This document shows, one piece after another, positions 52,364 to 62,225 of a stretch of DNA of 64,000 bases. How positions within the stretch are numbered: position 1 is the stretch's first letter; the number at the start of each line of letters is the position of its first letter. Source of the DNA: CAYYFX01 sp964571855 (GTDB taxonomy: Bacteria > ARS69); assembly GCA_964571855.1 (NCBI GenBank), contig CAZNDO010000007.1, positions 1 to 64,000 of the forward strand. Reading direction: 5' to 3'. A program made the translations under genes and the position numbers. Under the pieces are notes generated by a model. It was not told where the DNA came from. It made no database searches and worked only from the letters and a program-made list of their open reading frames with translations.

Positions 52364-55300
52364 ATGCAACGACTCATCGCGGCGACGCTTCCGGCGGTCG
52401 TGCTGCTGGCCGTGTCCACGGCGCCGGCGGCCACCGTCACGGTTCCCGGCGACGAGACCACGATCTCGGACGCCGTGACGACGGCCGCCCCGGGCGACAC
52501 GATTCTCGTGGACCCCGGGACGTACGCGGAGAACGTCCTCCTGAACAAGAACCTGACGCTGCTGTCCACCGGCGGTCGCGCGGCGACCACGATCCAGGGC
52601 ATCTCCAGCGTCGGCGCGCTGGGCACCGTCCAGGTCACCACCGGCAGCAACGGCGTGCGCATCGGCGCCGCCGGGCAGGGCTTCACGATCCTCGGGATCG
52701 ACAACGGCAATCCCGGCATCGAGAACGCGGCGATCTACTTCCAGGGCGCGCACTCGAACGCGGTGATCGAGGACAACGAGATCGTGGCCCAGGGGGACCA
52801 CGGGCTGCTCACCGAGTACGGCGCGGCCATCACGGGCTTCGTGATCACGGGCAACGAGTTCTCTGGGTCCACGTTCTTCGACCCGCCCTCGGGGGACGGC
52901 TTCGGTGACCAGTTCACCCAGCCGAACCGCCCGCGCCAGCTCGTGACGATGGGCTGCGGCGGCGGCTGCGTCAGCACCACGAACATCACGTTCACGAACA
53001 ACGTGATCTCCGGCACGGCGGGCGGCATCAACGTCTCGCTGAACGAGCAGGGGAACACGCTGGTCACGATCGACGCCACGAACGCGGTCATCACCGGGAA
53101 CCAGTTCCTGGGGACCACGACGCGCTTCGCCACGAGCCTGCGCGCGCGCGGACCGGCGTGCACGATCTCCGGGAACACGTTCTCGTCGGCGGGGCTGACG
53201 CCCACGACCGGGCACGTGTACGTCCAGAACTCCGGCCAGATGACCGGCGCGGTGGCCCTGGCGAACACGTTCGACAAGGGCGTGTACGTGGACGCGGCGG
53301 TCGGGACGATCGGCTTCGTCATCCAGAACGCCGTCCTCGCGGTGCCGGGCGGCACCACGATCGACGTGCTCCCCGGGACCTACACCGAGCAGGTGGTCAT
53401 CGACGGGAAGAACCTCACGCTCCGGGGCAGCGGCAAGGCCGTCACCACGATCGCCGCTCCCGCGATCCTGGCCACCACCTTCACCACCCCGGCGAACAAC
53501 AGGCCGGTGGTGACGGCGGCGAACGCGTCGGATGTCGTGATCCGGGACTTCACGATCGACGGCATGGGCGTGGGCAACGCGAACAACCGGTTCGAGGGCG
53601 TGGCCTTCTGGGAGGCGGGCGGCGCGCTGCTGGACTGCGACGTCGTGCGCATCCGGGACAACCCGGCGTCCGGCGTGCAGCATGGCGTCGGCGTCTACGC
53701 CTTCAACCTGAGCGGCGGCCCGTTCTCGCTGGAGGTCGGCGGCTGCACGGTGACGGACTACCAGAAGAACGCCATGGCGCTCTCCGGCGTCGGGCTCACC
53801 GTGGACGTGCACGACTGCACCACGATCGGCGCGGGGGACATCGCCTACACGGCGCAGAACGGCATCCAGGTCAGCTTCGGGGCGGGCGGCTCCGTGGCCG
53901 ATTGCTCCGTGTCGAACATGCGCTACACGCCCGCGTCCACGGTGGCCAGCGGGCTGCTCATGTACCAGGGCACCAGCGTGGACGTGTCGAACGTGGCGCT
54001 CGTGGATGCGCAGGAGGCGGTGTACTACACCGACACCTCCGGCAGCATCGACGGCGTCTCGGTGTCCTTCGCCGTGAGCCAGCCGGACTACGACGGCGTG
54101 GCGGTGAACAACGCCACCGCGCTCGCGCGGGCGGACGACGGCCGTCCGGTGCCGGCGCCGCTCGAGGAGCAGTACACGCCGGCGCGCGGCCTGCGGGCGC
54201 CGATCACCGTGAACCTGTCCAACGGCTGCCTCACCGGCACGGGCGGCGTCGGCACCACCGGGATCTGGGCCGGATCGGCGTCGTCGCCGCTCGACGTCAA
54301 CGTGTCGAACATGAAGGTGACGAACTGGGGGTACGGCGTCGTGGCCGCCGGCGCTTCGGTGTCGCTGGACGTCACGCACTCCAGCATCGCCGGGAACGTC
54401 GTGAGGGGCTATGACAACACCGGCTCGGGCGCGGCGCAGGACGCCGCCTTCAACTGGTGGGGCGCGGCGAACGGGCCCTCCGGTGACGGCGGCGGGAGCG
54501 GGGACGCGGTGGCGAGCGTGGGCGGCGAGGTGACCTTCACGCCGTACCTCACGAGCGGCGCGTCGTCCACGCTGTGCGCCTTCACGCCGACGGGGAACCT
54601 CGTGGAGCCGAACCCGGGCGTCGTGTGCGTTTCCACGGCCACGCCGTGCGTCACGGTTCCCGTGGACATCACGCGCACGGACACGGCCGGGATGCGCGGG
54701 TTCAGCGTGACGTTCACGCTCAGCCCGGAGCTGAAGCTGTGCTCGGGGCTGGGGTCCGTGATGCAGGGGACGTACCTGAGCAGCCTGCCGGCCCTCACGG
54801 TGTTCCAGGTCGTGCCGAACGGCGGGAACTCGTACACCGCGGACGGGTCGATCCTCGGTCTGCCGTGCGGCCAGATGGCGCCGGCGGGCACGCTGTTCAC
54901 GATCGGCGTGGCGGACTCCCTCGGGGTGCCCGGCACGGGCACGATCACGATCAACAGCGTCATCCTGCGTGACTGCGCCAACGCGCCGATCCCGGCCACG
55001 CCGGGCGCGGCGGCACTGATCACGGTGGACGGCGCGCCGCCCGCCGCGATGGCGAACGTTGCGGCCGCGCAGGACAAGAGCGGCAACACCGCCGGCAATG
55101 ACACCACGGGCGTCACCCTGACCTTCACAGCGCCGGGCGACGCGGCGGTGGTGGAGGTGTGGGCGGCGCCGTACGGGAACTACCCCGAGTACGACGACGC
55201 GCCGGGCGCGGGCTCCGTGCCCACGTCGCCGGGGAGCTACCCGCCGGGCAGTCCGTGGCAGCTCACCGGCGTGACGGCCAGCGGGCAGAACGCCTACCTG

Positions 55301-56359
55301 GCCGATCGGGACTTCTGGTACTTCGTGGCCTACTCGAAGGACGCCTGCGGCAACGTCTCGGCCGTGTCGAACATGACCGGCGGGACGCTCAACTACCATC
55401 TCGGCGACGTGAGCGACGGGGTGACCCCCGGCCACGGCGACAATCTCGTCGACATCGCCGACATGAGCCACCTCGGCGCGAGCTACGGGATCACGCTGGG
55501 CGTGTCGGACTCGCTGGCGTATCTGGACGTCGGTCGAACGGATGACTTCTCGGTCGATACCCGTCCGTTGACCGACAACAAGGTGGACTTCGAGGATCTG
55601 ATGATGTTCGCCATCAACTACGGGCAGGTCAGCCGCACGACGCCGATCGCCTCGGGCGAGGCCGTGCTGGAGGATCCGCGCCTCGTGATGGCGATCGAGA
55701 GCGCCGGGGACCGGGTCCTCGCGCGGCTCTCGCTGGATGACCACGGCGATCTGGTCCAGGGCATCCACGCGCAGGTCACGTGGGACGCGGCGGCGCTGGA
55801 GCTCGCCGGCGTGACGCGCGGCGGCCTCGCCGACGGCGGGGCGTTCCTCGGAACGATTCCTTCGGACGGTTCCGTGGCGGTGGACCTGGCGCGGCTCGGG
55901 CAGGGCGCCACGTTCCACGGGAACGGCGAGGTGGCGGTGCTCGAGTTCCGGCGCATCGCCGGGAGCGCCACGCCGGTGCTCGCGGAGGCGGCGCTGCGGG
56001 ACGCGCACAACCGGCCGGCCACGCGCCGTCCGGCGGCCGGCAGCACCGAGCCCACCGTGGTGACGGCGGCGCCGGAGGTCACGCACGTGCAGCTCCTGGG
56101 CGCGCGTCCGAACCCGTTCGCGCAGTCCACGGACATCCGGTTCGCGCTGCCCGCGGCGTCCGCGGTGACGGTGCGGATCCACGACGTGGGCGGCCGGCTC
56201 GTCCGGACGCTCGTGGACGGTCCGCTCGCCGCCGGGCAGCACACCGCGCGCTGGGACGGCCGCACGGACTCCGGGGACCGGGCCGGCAGCGGCATCTACT
56301 TCTACTCGTTCCGGGCCGGCGATGTGCGCGAGACCCGGAAGCTCGTGTACACGCGGTAG
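52364..56359 (+). CDS. large secreted beta-helix protein with cohesin-like and dockerin-like domains and FlgD-like tail
   Basis: A 1331-residue exported protein. Signal peptide (residues 1-23). Residues about 25-710 are right-handed parallel beta-helix in two pectin-lyase-like blocks, each opening with a DTILVDPGTYAENV or TIDVLPGTYTEQVV rung. Residues about 750-885 form a cohesin-like beta-sandwich (MRGFSVTFTLSPELKLCSG). Residues about 890-1005 look like a fibronectin-type linker. Residues about 1012-1080 carry two Asp-rich EF-hand-like loops (GDNLVDIADMSHLGASYG, DNKVDFEDLMMFAINYG), as in dockerins. Residues about 1090-1205 are a second cohesin-like domain (QGIHAQVTWDAAALELAGV). The FlgD-like tail ends YFYSFRAG and RKLVYTR. 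A structural or scaffolding surface role is inferred. Confidence 0.85.
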   Translation: MQRLIAATLPAVVLLAVSTAPAATVTVPGDETTISDAVTTAAPGDTILVDPGTYAENVLLNKNLTLLSTGGRAATTIQGISSVGALGTVQVTTGSNGVRIGAAGQGFTILGIDNGNPGIENAAIYFQGAHSNAVIEDNEIVAQGDHGLLTEYGAAITGFVITGNEFSGSTFFDPPSGDGFGDQFTQPNRPRQLVTMGCGGGCVSTTNITFTNNVISGTAGGINVSLNEQGNTLVTIDATNAVITGNQFLGTTTRFATSLRARGPACTISGNTFSSAGLTPTTGHVYVQNSGQMTGAVALANTFDKGVYVDAAVGTIGFVIQNAVLAVPGGTTIDVLPGTYTEQVVIDGKNLTLRGSGKAVTTIAAPAILATTFTTPANNRPVVTAANASDVVIRDFTIDGMGVGNANNRFEGVAFWEAGGALLDCDVVRIRDNPASGVQHGVGVYAFNLSGGPFSLEVGGCTVTDYQKNAMALSGVGLTVDVHDCTTIGAGDIAYTAQNGIQVSFGAGGSVADCSVSNMRYTPASTVASGLLMYQGTSVDVSNVALVDAQEAVYYTDTSGSIDGVSVSFAVSQPDYDGVAVNNATALARADDGRPVPAPLEEQYTPARGLRAPITVNLSNGCLTGTGGVGTTGIWAGSASSPLDVNVSNMKVTNWGYGVVAAGASVSLDVTHSSIAGNVVRGYDNTGSGAAQDAAFNWWGAANGPSGDGGGSGDAVASVGGEVTFTPYLTSGASSTLCAFTPTGNLVEPNPGVVCVSTATPCVTVPVDITRTDTAGMRGFSVTFTLSPELKLCSGLGSVMQGTYLSSLPALTVFQVVPNGGNSYTADGSILGLPCGQMAPAGTLFTIGVADSLGVPGTGTITINSVILRDCANAPIPATPGAAALITVDGAPPAAMANVAAAQDKSGNTAGNDTTGVTLTFTAPGDAAVVEVWAAPYGNYPEYDDAPGAGSVPTSPGSYPPGSPWQLTGVTASGQNAYLADRDFWYFVAYSKDACGNVSAVSNMTGGTLNYHLGDVSDGVTPGHGDNLVDIADMSHLGASYGITLGVSDSLAYLDVGRTDDFSVDTRPLTDNKVDFEDLMMFAINYGQVSRTTPIASGEAVLEDPRLVMAIESAGDRVLARLSLDDHGDLVQGIHAQVTWDAAALELAGVTRGGLADGGAFLGTIPSDGSVAVDLARLGQGATFHGNGEVAVLEFRRIAGSATPVLAEAALRDAHNRPATRRPAAGSTEPTVVTAAPEVTHVQLLGARPNPFAQSTDIRFALPAASAVTVRIHDVGGRLVRTLVDGPLAAGQHTARWDGRTDSGDRAGSGIYFYSFRAGDVRETRKLVYTR

Positions 56360-56422
56360 GCATCGTGCGGAGGGGCGGGGGCCTCGGCCCCCGCCCCGGC
56401 GCCGCAATCCGAGGAGGTGGCC

Positions 56423-56989
56423 ATGAACCTTCGGCGACAGGCATTCCTTCCACTCGCGACCTGCGGCCTGCTCCTCTCCGCCTCCGCGGCGCGGAGCACG
56501 CCGGACGCGGTGCACCTCGCGTTCGACCCGCCGGAGGCACTCATCGAGTGCATCGGGCCGGTGCACATCACCGTGGACTCCGCCGCGACCGATCTCCGGG
56601 GCTTCTCCCTCGTCGTGGAGTTCGATCCCCTGATCGTGGAAGTCGACGACGTGGAGGAGGGGCCCCTGCTCGCGGGGGCCGACTGCCCGTCGTTCCTGCA
56701 GGCGTTCTACACCCCCGGCGCGGATTCCCTGGTCATCGACGCGGCGGCCCTGGGGTGTTCCATGAGCGGTGCCGGCGCGATCGTCACGATCCAGTTCCGT
56801 CGCTCGCCCCCGAGTTCCCACGTCGTCACCCCGGTGTCCCTGCGCCGCGCGGTCCTGCGCACCGGAAGCAACGAGACGATCCCGTACACGACGACGCCCG
56901 GGGAGATCACCGCGTACTGCCCCATCGCGGTGGAACCCACGACCTGGGCGCGGACGAAGGCGGAGTATCGTGACGAGGAGTCCCCGTGA
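56423..56989 (+). CDS. secreted cohesin-like protein with WGxxKxxYR tail
   Basis: A 188-residue exported protein. It has a signal peptide (residues 1-24) and a single cohesin-like domain (about residues 28-150: LRGFSLVVEFDPLIVEVDDVEEGPLL, then GAGAIVTIQFRR), an all-beta fold used for protein-protein binding. It ends AVEPTTWARTKAEYRDEESP, a variant of the tail motif. The ATG follows GAGGAGG at 5 nt. It lies 63 bp after the beta-helix gene and its stop overlaps the next start (GTGA). Confidence 0.8.
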   Translation: MNLRRQAFLPLATCGLLLSASAARSTPDAVHLAFDPPEALIECIGPVHITVDSAATDLRGFSLVVEFDPLIVEVDDVEEGPLLAGADCPSFLQAFYTPGADSLVIDAAALGCSMSGAGAIVTIQFRRSPPSSHVVTPVSLRRAVLRTGSNETIPYTTTPGEITAYCPIAVEPTTWARTKAEYRDEESP

Positions 56990-57810
56990 ACGCGGTGCGG
57001 GGACTCGCCGCCGGAGCGGTTCTGGTCGCGGGGCCCGCCGCGGCCACCGAGCCCGTCCCGTTCCACGCCTTCCTCGCGCCGGACACGTCCGTGGCGGCGG
57101 TGGGATCCACGTTCGTCGTGGCGTTCCGGGCCGGCGATCCCGCGGAGCACTTCAACGCGTACCGCGTGCGGGTGCGGTTCGATCCCGCGCTCGTGGAGTT
57201 CGTCTCCGTGGCGGAAGGCTCCCTCATGATCGGCGGGGCGCCGTTCCGCTGGACGGTCCCCACGTCCACGGACTCCACGGTGACCTACGACCACGTGCTG
57301 ATGGGCGCCGGACTGTACGTGAGCGGTCCGGGCGAACTCAGCCGCTTCACGTTCCGGGCGCTCGCGGACGGGGTGTCCGCGCTCGCTATCACGTCGGACC
57401 CGCACTGCACGTTCTACGACAACGGGCTGTGCGTGAACGACGATCCCGGACAGGCCTTCCCGCGCACGGTGACGCTGGAAGGGGCAGTGGCCGTGACCGG
57501 GAGCCCCCCGCTGTCGGCGCCTCCGACCGGCGATGCGGCGGGGCTCTCGTTCCGGCCCAACCCCACGCGCGCGGGCGGGGAGCTGCGGTTCGACCGCGCC
57601 ACGCCCGGCGGGGCGGCGCGCGTGGTGATCGTGGACGTGGCCGGGCGCCGGGTCCGGGAGCGGGCCTGGCCGGCGGGCCCTCCGGGGTCCGCCGCATGGG
57701 TCTGGGACGGGCGCGACGCGTCCGGCGCCCCCGTGCCGGCGGGCGTCTACTTCGCCCGCGTCCAGGACGGCTCGCGGACCCGGCTCGCTCGCATCGTGCG
57801 GCTGCCGTAG
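56986..57810 (+). CDS. secreted cohesin-like protein with FlgD-like tail
   Basis: A 274-residue exported protein. It has a signal-like N-terminus (residues 4-21) and a cohesin-like domain (about residues 35-150: FNAYRVRVRFDPALVEFVSVAEGSLM, then SRFTFRALADG). After a linker, a FlgD-like tail (FRPNPTRAGGELRF to VYFARVQDGSRTRLARIVRLP) follows. The start GTG overlaps the previous stop. It forms one transcription unit with the two genes before it. Confidence 0.8.
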   Translation: MNAVRGLAAGAVLVAGPAAATEPVPFHAFLAPDTSVAAVGSTFVVAFRAGDPAEHFNAYRVRVRFDPALVEFVSVAEGSLMIGGAPFRWTVPTSTDSTVTYDHVLMGAGLYVSGPGELSRFTFRALADGVSALAITSDPHCTFYDNGLCVNDDPGQAFPRTVTLEGAVAVTGSPPLSAPPTGDAAGLSFRPNPTRAGGELRFDRATPGGAARVVIVDVAGRRVRERAWPAGPPGSAAWVWDGRDASGAPVPAGVYFARVQDGSRTRLARIVRLP

Positions 57811-57881
57811 CCGCATAAGCGGAGCGACGGGTCCGCTGTCCCGCCGCGACCGGACCGCGCTCGCGGCGCGCCCGGCCCGCC

Positions 57882-57910
57882 TTGACCGGGCCGCGCTCGC
57901 TGGCTAACGT
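57882..57910 (+). promoter_or_regulatory. sigma70-type promoter of the radical SAM gene
   Basis: TTGACC (57882-57887), a 17-bp spacer, then TAACGT (57905-57910), 62 bp before the GTG start. A weak hairpin (57818-57837) before it may end the cohesin-like operon. Confidence 0.65.
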
Positions 57911-57972
57911 CATCCATCCCCCAGCCGAGAATCCGGCGCGCCCCACCTGCGGCCGTGCCCTCCGGAGGCGCC

Positions 57973-60642
57973 GTGACCCTCGAGAGCATCCTGCTCGACG
58001 AAATCCTCCCGCGCGTGGAGAAGCCGAGCCGCTACCTCGGCAACGAGTTGAACGCCGTCCGCAAGGAGCGCCGTCCCGGCGATCTGCGCGTGGCGCTCGC
58101 GTTCCCGGACCTCTACGACGTGGGCCTCTCGAACCTCGGCATCCTCATCCTGTACCGCATCCTGAACGGGATGGACGGCGTGGTGGCGGAGCGCGCGTAC
58201 GCGCCGGGCATGGACCTGGAGGCGGCGCTGCGCGCGCGCGGGCTGCCCAGCTTCAGCTGGGAGACGAAGACGCCGCTCGCGGAGTTCGACGCCATCGGCT
58301 TCTCCATCCAGTACGAGCTGGCGGCCACGAACATCCTGACCATGCTGGACCTCGCGGGGATCCCCTTGCGCGCCGAGGATCGCGGGGACGACGACCCCAT
58401 CATCCTGGCCGGCGGCCCGTGCGTGTACCACCCGGAGCCGTACGCGCGCTTCATCGACGCGTTCGTGATCGGCGACGGGGAGGAGGCCGTGGTCGGGTTC
58501 GCGAAGGTGCTGCAGGAGACGCGCGGGATGCGCCGGCACGAGCGGCTGGCGGCGCTCACGGAGGTGCGCGGCGTGTACGTGCCGCTGCTGTACCCCACGG
58601 TGACGGGCGCGGACGGCACGATCCTCCCGGACCCCGCGGGCCCGCGCATCCGCAAGGCCCTGATCCGCGACATGAACACGGCGCCGTTCCCCACGGACTA
58701 CATCGTTCCGTACACGCAGCAGGTGCACGACCGCGTGTCCATGGAGGTGCTGCGCGGCTGCACGCAGGGCTGCCGCTTCTGCCAGGCCGGGATGACGTAC
58801 CGGCCGGTGCGCGAGCGCTCGCTGGAGACCGTGGAGAAGCTGCTGGAGGAGACGCTGCGCAAGACCGGCTACGACGAGATCTCCCTGTCCAGCCTGTCCA
58901 CGTGCGACTACTCGCAGGTGAAGCTGCTCGTGGAGAACGCGGTGCAGCAGCTCACGCCCATGGGCGTGGCGGTCACGCTGCCGTCCATCCGCACGGACTC
59001 CTTCTCGGTGGACCTCTCGGACATGGTGGCCACCGCGAAGAAGTCCGGCATCACGTTCGCGCCGGAGGCGGCCACGCCGCGGCTGCGCGCGCTCATCGAC
59101 AAGTGGATCCCGGACGAGGAGCTGCTGCGCACCACCGGGTCCGTGTTCTCGCGCGGCTGGCACAAGGTGAAGCTGTACTTCATGATCGGGCACCCCACCG
59201 AGACGGACGAGGACGTGGAGGCCATCGCGCGCCTCGCGAAGCGCGTGATCGACCAGGGCCGGAAGCTCTGCCCCGGCGCCGCGGTGAACCTGGGCGTGTC
59301 CACGTTCGTGCCGAAGCCGTTCACCCCGTTCCAGTGGGAGCGGCAGATCGACATCGCCGAGACGCGGCACAAGCAGGACGTGCTGCGCCGCACCATCCGG
59401 GACCGCGGCATCAAGCTGCGCATGCACGAGGCGGAGAACAGCTGGCTGGAGGGCATCGTGTCCCGCGGCGACCGCCGGGTGGGCGAGCTGTTCGAGCTGG
59501 CGTGGCGCGAGGGCTGCCGCCTGGACGGCTGGAGCGAGTACTTCGACTTCGCGAAGTGGGAGCGCGCCGTGGAGAAGTGGGGGCAGGACCCCTCGCATCT
59601 CCTGCGCGAGCGGGGCACGGACGAGCCGCTCCCGTGGGACCACGTCGACATCCTGATCACGAAGGAGTTCCTCCGGCGGGACCTCGTGAAGGCGAAGGAG
59701 CGCGCGCTGGAGCAGGCGCTCACGTCGGACTGCCGGAACGGCTGCCACGTGTGCGGCGTGATCCACGACGAGAAGCAGCTCTGCAACACGATGATCCGCA
59801 CGTACAAGGGCGGGAAGAAGCAGGAGGCGTCGTGGACGCGGCGCCCGGCGCCGACATCCATCTGGGCGGAGCCGGAGGCGGCGCGGCTGCGCTTCCGCTT
59901 CGCGAAGGGCGAGGACGTGCGGCTGCTCGCACACCTGGAGCTGCAGAGCGCCATGCAACGCACGCTGCGGCGCGCGGAGGTCCCGGCCGCGTATTCGCAG
60001 GGCTTCTCGCCGCACATGAAGCTGGCCTTCGCGGACGCGCTGCCGGTGGGAGTGTCCAGCGAGGGCGAGTATGCGGACGTGCGGCTGCGCGCGGACGTGG
60101 AGCCGGCGGACTTCGTGCGGCGCATGAACGCCGCGTGCCCGGAGGGGCTGCTCGTGCTCGCGGCCACGCGGATCGCGCCGGACGCGGGGTCGCTCACGTC
60201 CCGCGTGGAGGCGGCGCGGTACCGCGTGGGCCTGGGCCGGCTGGGGCTCGCAGAGGAAGAGGTGCGCGCGAAGGTGCGCGCGTTCCTCGCCGCGGAGTCC
60301 TGGGTGGTCACGAAGACGCGGAAGATCCGCCGGGGGGAGAAGTCCACCGAGGTGGACGTGCGCGCGATGGTGGACTCCCTGGAGGTCGCGGGCGGCGCGG
60401 ACGGGCCGCGGCTGGATCTCGTGATCGGGAAGCGCTCCGGGAACCTGGGGCGTCCGAAGGAGGTCCTGGTGGCGCTCTTCGACCTGGACGCGGATCAGGT
60501 GCTGGACGCCCGCGTGCACAAGCTGGACTCCTTCGTGCTCTTCGACGGCCGGCTCGCCTCGGTGGGCGCCGGCTGGGCCGTGGCCGAACGCTTCGATCCG
60601 TGGGCCCCGCGCCGGATCACCGCGGCGGCGGCGGGAGCCTGA
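57973..60642 (+). CDS. B12-binding-type radical SAM protein fused to DUF2344
   Basis: An 889-residue cytoplasmic fusion. The N-terminal part (about residues 35-200) is a degenerate B12-binding-like domain (VALAFPDLYDVGLSNLGILIL). The radical SAM core carries the cluster motif EVLRGCTQGCRFCQAG (CxxxCxxC, about residues 257-271) and SLSSLSTCDYSQ. The last about 250 residues are a DUF2344 domain (RFRFAKGEDVRLLAHLEL, then YSQGFSPHMKLAFADALPVG). The same two parts are fused or adjacent in many bacteria (TIGR03960 plus TIGR03936 type). The reaction is unknown; tRNA or ribosome modification has been suggested for the family. GTG at 57973 has GGAGG 5 nt upstream. Confidence 0.93.
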   Translation: MTLESILLDEILPRVEKPSRYLGNELNAVRKERRPGDLRVALAFPDLYDVGLSNLGILILYRILNGMDGVVAERAYAPGMDLEAALRARGLPSFSWETKTPLAEFDAIGFSIQYELAATNILTMLDLAGIPLRAEDRGDDDPIILAGGPCVYHPEPYARFIDAFVIGDGEEAVVGFAKVLQETRGMRRHERLAALTEVRGVYVPLLYPTVTGADGTILPDPAGPRIRKALIRDMNTAPFPTDYIVPYTQQVHDRVSMEVLRGCTQGCRFCQAGMTYRPVRERSLETVEKLLEETLRKTGYDEISLSSLSTCDYSQVKLLVENAVQQLTPMGVAVTLPSIRTDSFSVDLSDMVATAKKSGITFAPEAATPRLRALIDKWIPDEELLRTTGSVFSRGWHKVKLYFMIGHPTETDEDVEAIARLAKRVIDQGRKLCPGAAVNLGVSTFVPKPFTPFQWERQIDIAETRHKQDVLRRTIRDRGIKLRMHEAENSWLEGIVSRGDRRVGELFELAWREGCRLDGWSEYFDFAKWERAVEKWGQDPSHLLRERGTDEPLPWDHVDILITKEFLRRDLVKAKERALEQALTSDCRNGCHVCGVIHDEKQLCNTMIRTYKGGKKQEASWTRRPAPTSIWAEPEAARLRFRFAKGEDVRLLAHLELQSAMQRTLRRAEVPAAYSQGFSPHMKLAFADALPVGVSSEGEYADVRLRADVEPADFVRRMNAACPEGLLVLAATRIAPDAGSLTSRVEAARYRVGLGRLGLAEEEVRAKVRAFLAAESWVVTKTRKIRRGEKSTEVDVRAMVDSLEVAGGADGPRLDLVIGKRSGNLGRPKEVLVALFDLDADQVLDARVHKLDSFVLFDGRLASVGAGWAVAERFDPWAPRRITAAAAGA

Positions 60643-60678
60643 GTCGCTCCGGGCCTCGCCGATCCGGGGCGGGTCTGG

Positions 60679-60691
60679 CATGATCCGCCGA
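60679..60691 (+). promoter_or_regulatory. extended -10 with leaderless geometry before ygfK
   Basis: TGGCATGAT (TGn-CATGAT, hexamer 60679-60684) is followed by 6 nt and the ATG at 60691. The spacing is identical to that at 6484 and 48293. No ribosome binding site is present. Confidence 0.45.
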
Positions 60692-62064
60692 TGCCCGACC
60701 TCGTACCCCACCCGTTCGGCGCCCTCGTCACCCGCGCGTTCCGCGAGTTGGACAGCCGCCGCTCGATCTTCGATCTCCCGGAGCGCTTCTTCTTCGGCGG
60801 GGACGACGGCCACGACTTCTCCGTCGCGTTCCACGGCCACCGGCCCTCGGCGCCCGTCGGCCCGGCGGCCGGCCCGCACACGCAGATGGCCCAGAACCTG
60901 GTGCTCGCGTGGCTCGGTGGCGCGCGCGTCCTGGAGCTGAAGACGGTCCAGATCCGGGACGAGCTGACGATCCCGCGCCCGTGCATCGACATGCGCACGG
61001 TGGGCTACAACGCGGAGTGGTCCCAGGAACTGAGGCTCGAGGAGTCGCTGGCGGAGTACGTGAAGGGTGCGATGCTCATCGAGATGCTCCGCGCCACCGG
61101 CGCCGTGCCGCAGCGCGAGGGCTTCGACCACGTCGTCCACGACATGAGCGTGGGCTACGACCTCGCGGGCATCCGGAGCGAGCGCGTGCAGGCGTTCGTG
61201 CACGGGATGCGGAACGCCGCGCCGCTGGTGGACCGCCTCCGGCGGGAGATCCCGGCGGAGCTGGCCCGCTTCCGGGACCTGGCGTTCCCGGCCGCGCTCT
61301 CGGACAGCGTCACGCTCAGCACGTTCCACGGCTGCCCGCCGGACGAGATCGAGCGGATCATGACCTTCCTGCTCCGCGATCTCGGGTTGAACGCCATCGT
61401 GAAGCTGAACCCCATGCTGCTCGGCCCGAAGGACGCGCGGCATCTCCTGCACGACGTGCTCGGCTACGCGGATCTGCGCATCCCGGACACGGCGTTCGCG
61501 CGGGACACGACGTGGGCGCAGGCGGTGGACTTCATCGGGCGGCTCACCGACGTGGCGGCGGCGGCGGGCGTGGGCTTCGGCGTGAAGCTCTCGAACACGC
61601 TGATCGTGGAGAACACCGCCGGGTTCCTGCCCGCGTCCGAGAAGGAAGTGTACCTGTCCGGGCCGCCGCTGCACGTGCTCGCGATCGAGCTGGTGCACCG
61701 GCTGCGGCGGACGTTCGGCGGGGAGCTGCCCATCTCCTTCTCCGCGGGCATCGACCGCGTCAACTACCCGGACGCGGTGGCGCTGGGGCTCGTGCCGGTC
61801 ACCGTGTGCACGGACCTGCTGAAGAAGGGCGGCTACCGCCGGCTCGCCCCGTACCACGCGGAGCTCGCGAAGCGGATGGACGGGGTCGGGGCGCGGGACG
61901 TGGAGACCTTCATCCGGCGCGCCTATGGGACGGGACCGCCGGGCGAGACCCTCGCGGCGGCCCGCGTCCGCAACGCGGAGCGGTACGCGTCGGCCGTGCA
62001 GGAGGATCCGCGGTACGCGGACCCGCAGAACCGGAAGCCGCCGCGGAAGATCGGCAGCCGGCTA
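60691..62064 (+). pseudogene. ygfK: ygfK homologue, truncated after about 457 codons by a rearrangement
   Basis: The N-terminal half of a YgfK-type oxidoreductase (annotated as a putative selenate reductase subunit, part of selenium-dependent molybdenum hydroxylase and anaerobic purine-degradation clusters). Matching landmarks are PVGPAAGPHTQMAQNLV, LELKTVQIRDEL, HDMSVGYDLAGI, TLSTFHGCPPDEIERI, VKLNPMLLG, GFGVKLSNTL, PISFSAGIDRVN and TDLLKKGGYRRL. E. coli YgfK has about 1030 residues, with Fe-S and FAD/NAD domains following this part. Here homology ends at RKPPRKIGSRL. The frame then runs through an inverted fragment and joins, in frame, the last 270 codons of ygeW, giving an 848-codon open frame (60691-63237) of mixed origin. 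Confidence 0.85.
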
Positions 62065-62220
62065 CGCGGCGGCCAGCGCGCACACCGCCTCCAGCTCCTC
62101 CTTCGACCAGTCCTGCGTGAGCAGCATGCTGCGGTCGTACAGTCCGCGCAGCGCCGCCTCGTCCAGGCGGCCCAGCCGCGCGCGGAGATCAGCCTTCGCG
62201 CCCATCCTCGTCCTCACGTC
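62062..62220 (-). pseudogene. ygeW: inverted 5' fragment of ygeW (first 47 codons plus ribosome binding site)
   Basis: Read on the minus strand, AAAGGACGTGA-GGACGAGG (about 62224-62206) looks like the last codons and stop of a gene and then a ribosome binding site. ATG at 62205 follows and 47 codons that match the N-terminus of carbamoyltransferase-type YgeW (LYDRSMLLTQDWSKEELEAV, then CALAAA), closed by TAG at 62062. The matching continuation (HEALDRAGVAVPLFEHQLF) lies on the opposite strand from about 62230. The fragment is therefore flipped relative to the rest of its gene. Confidence 0.8.
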
Positions 62221-62225
62221 CTTTC

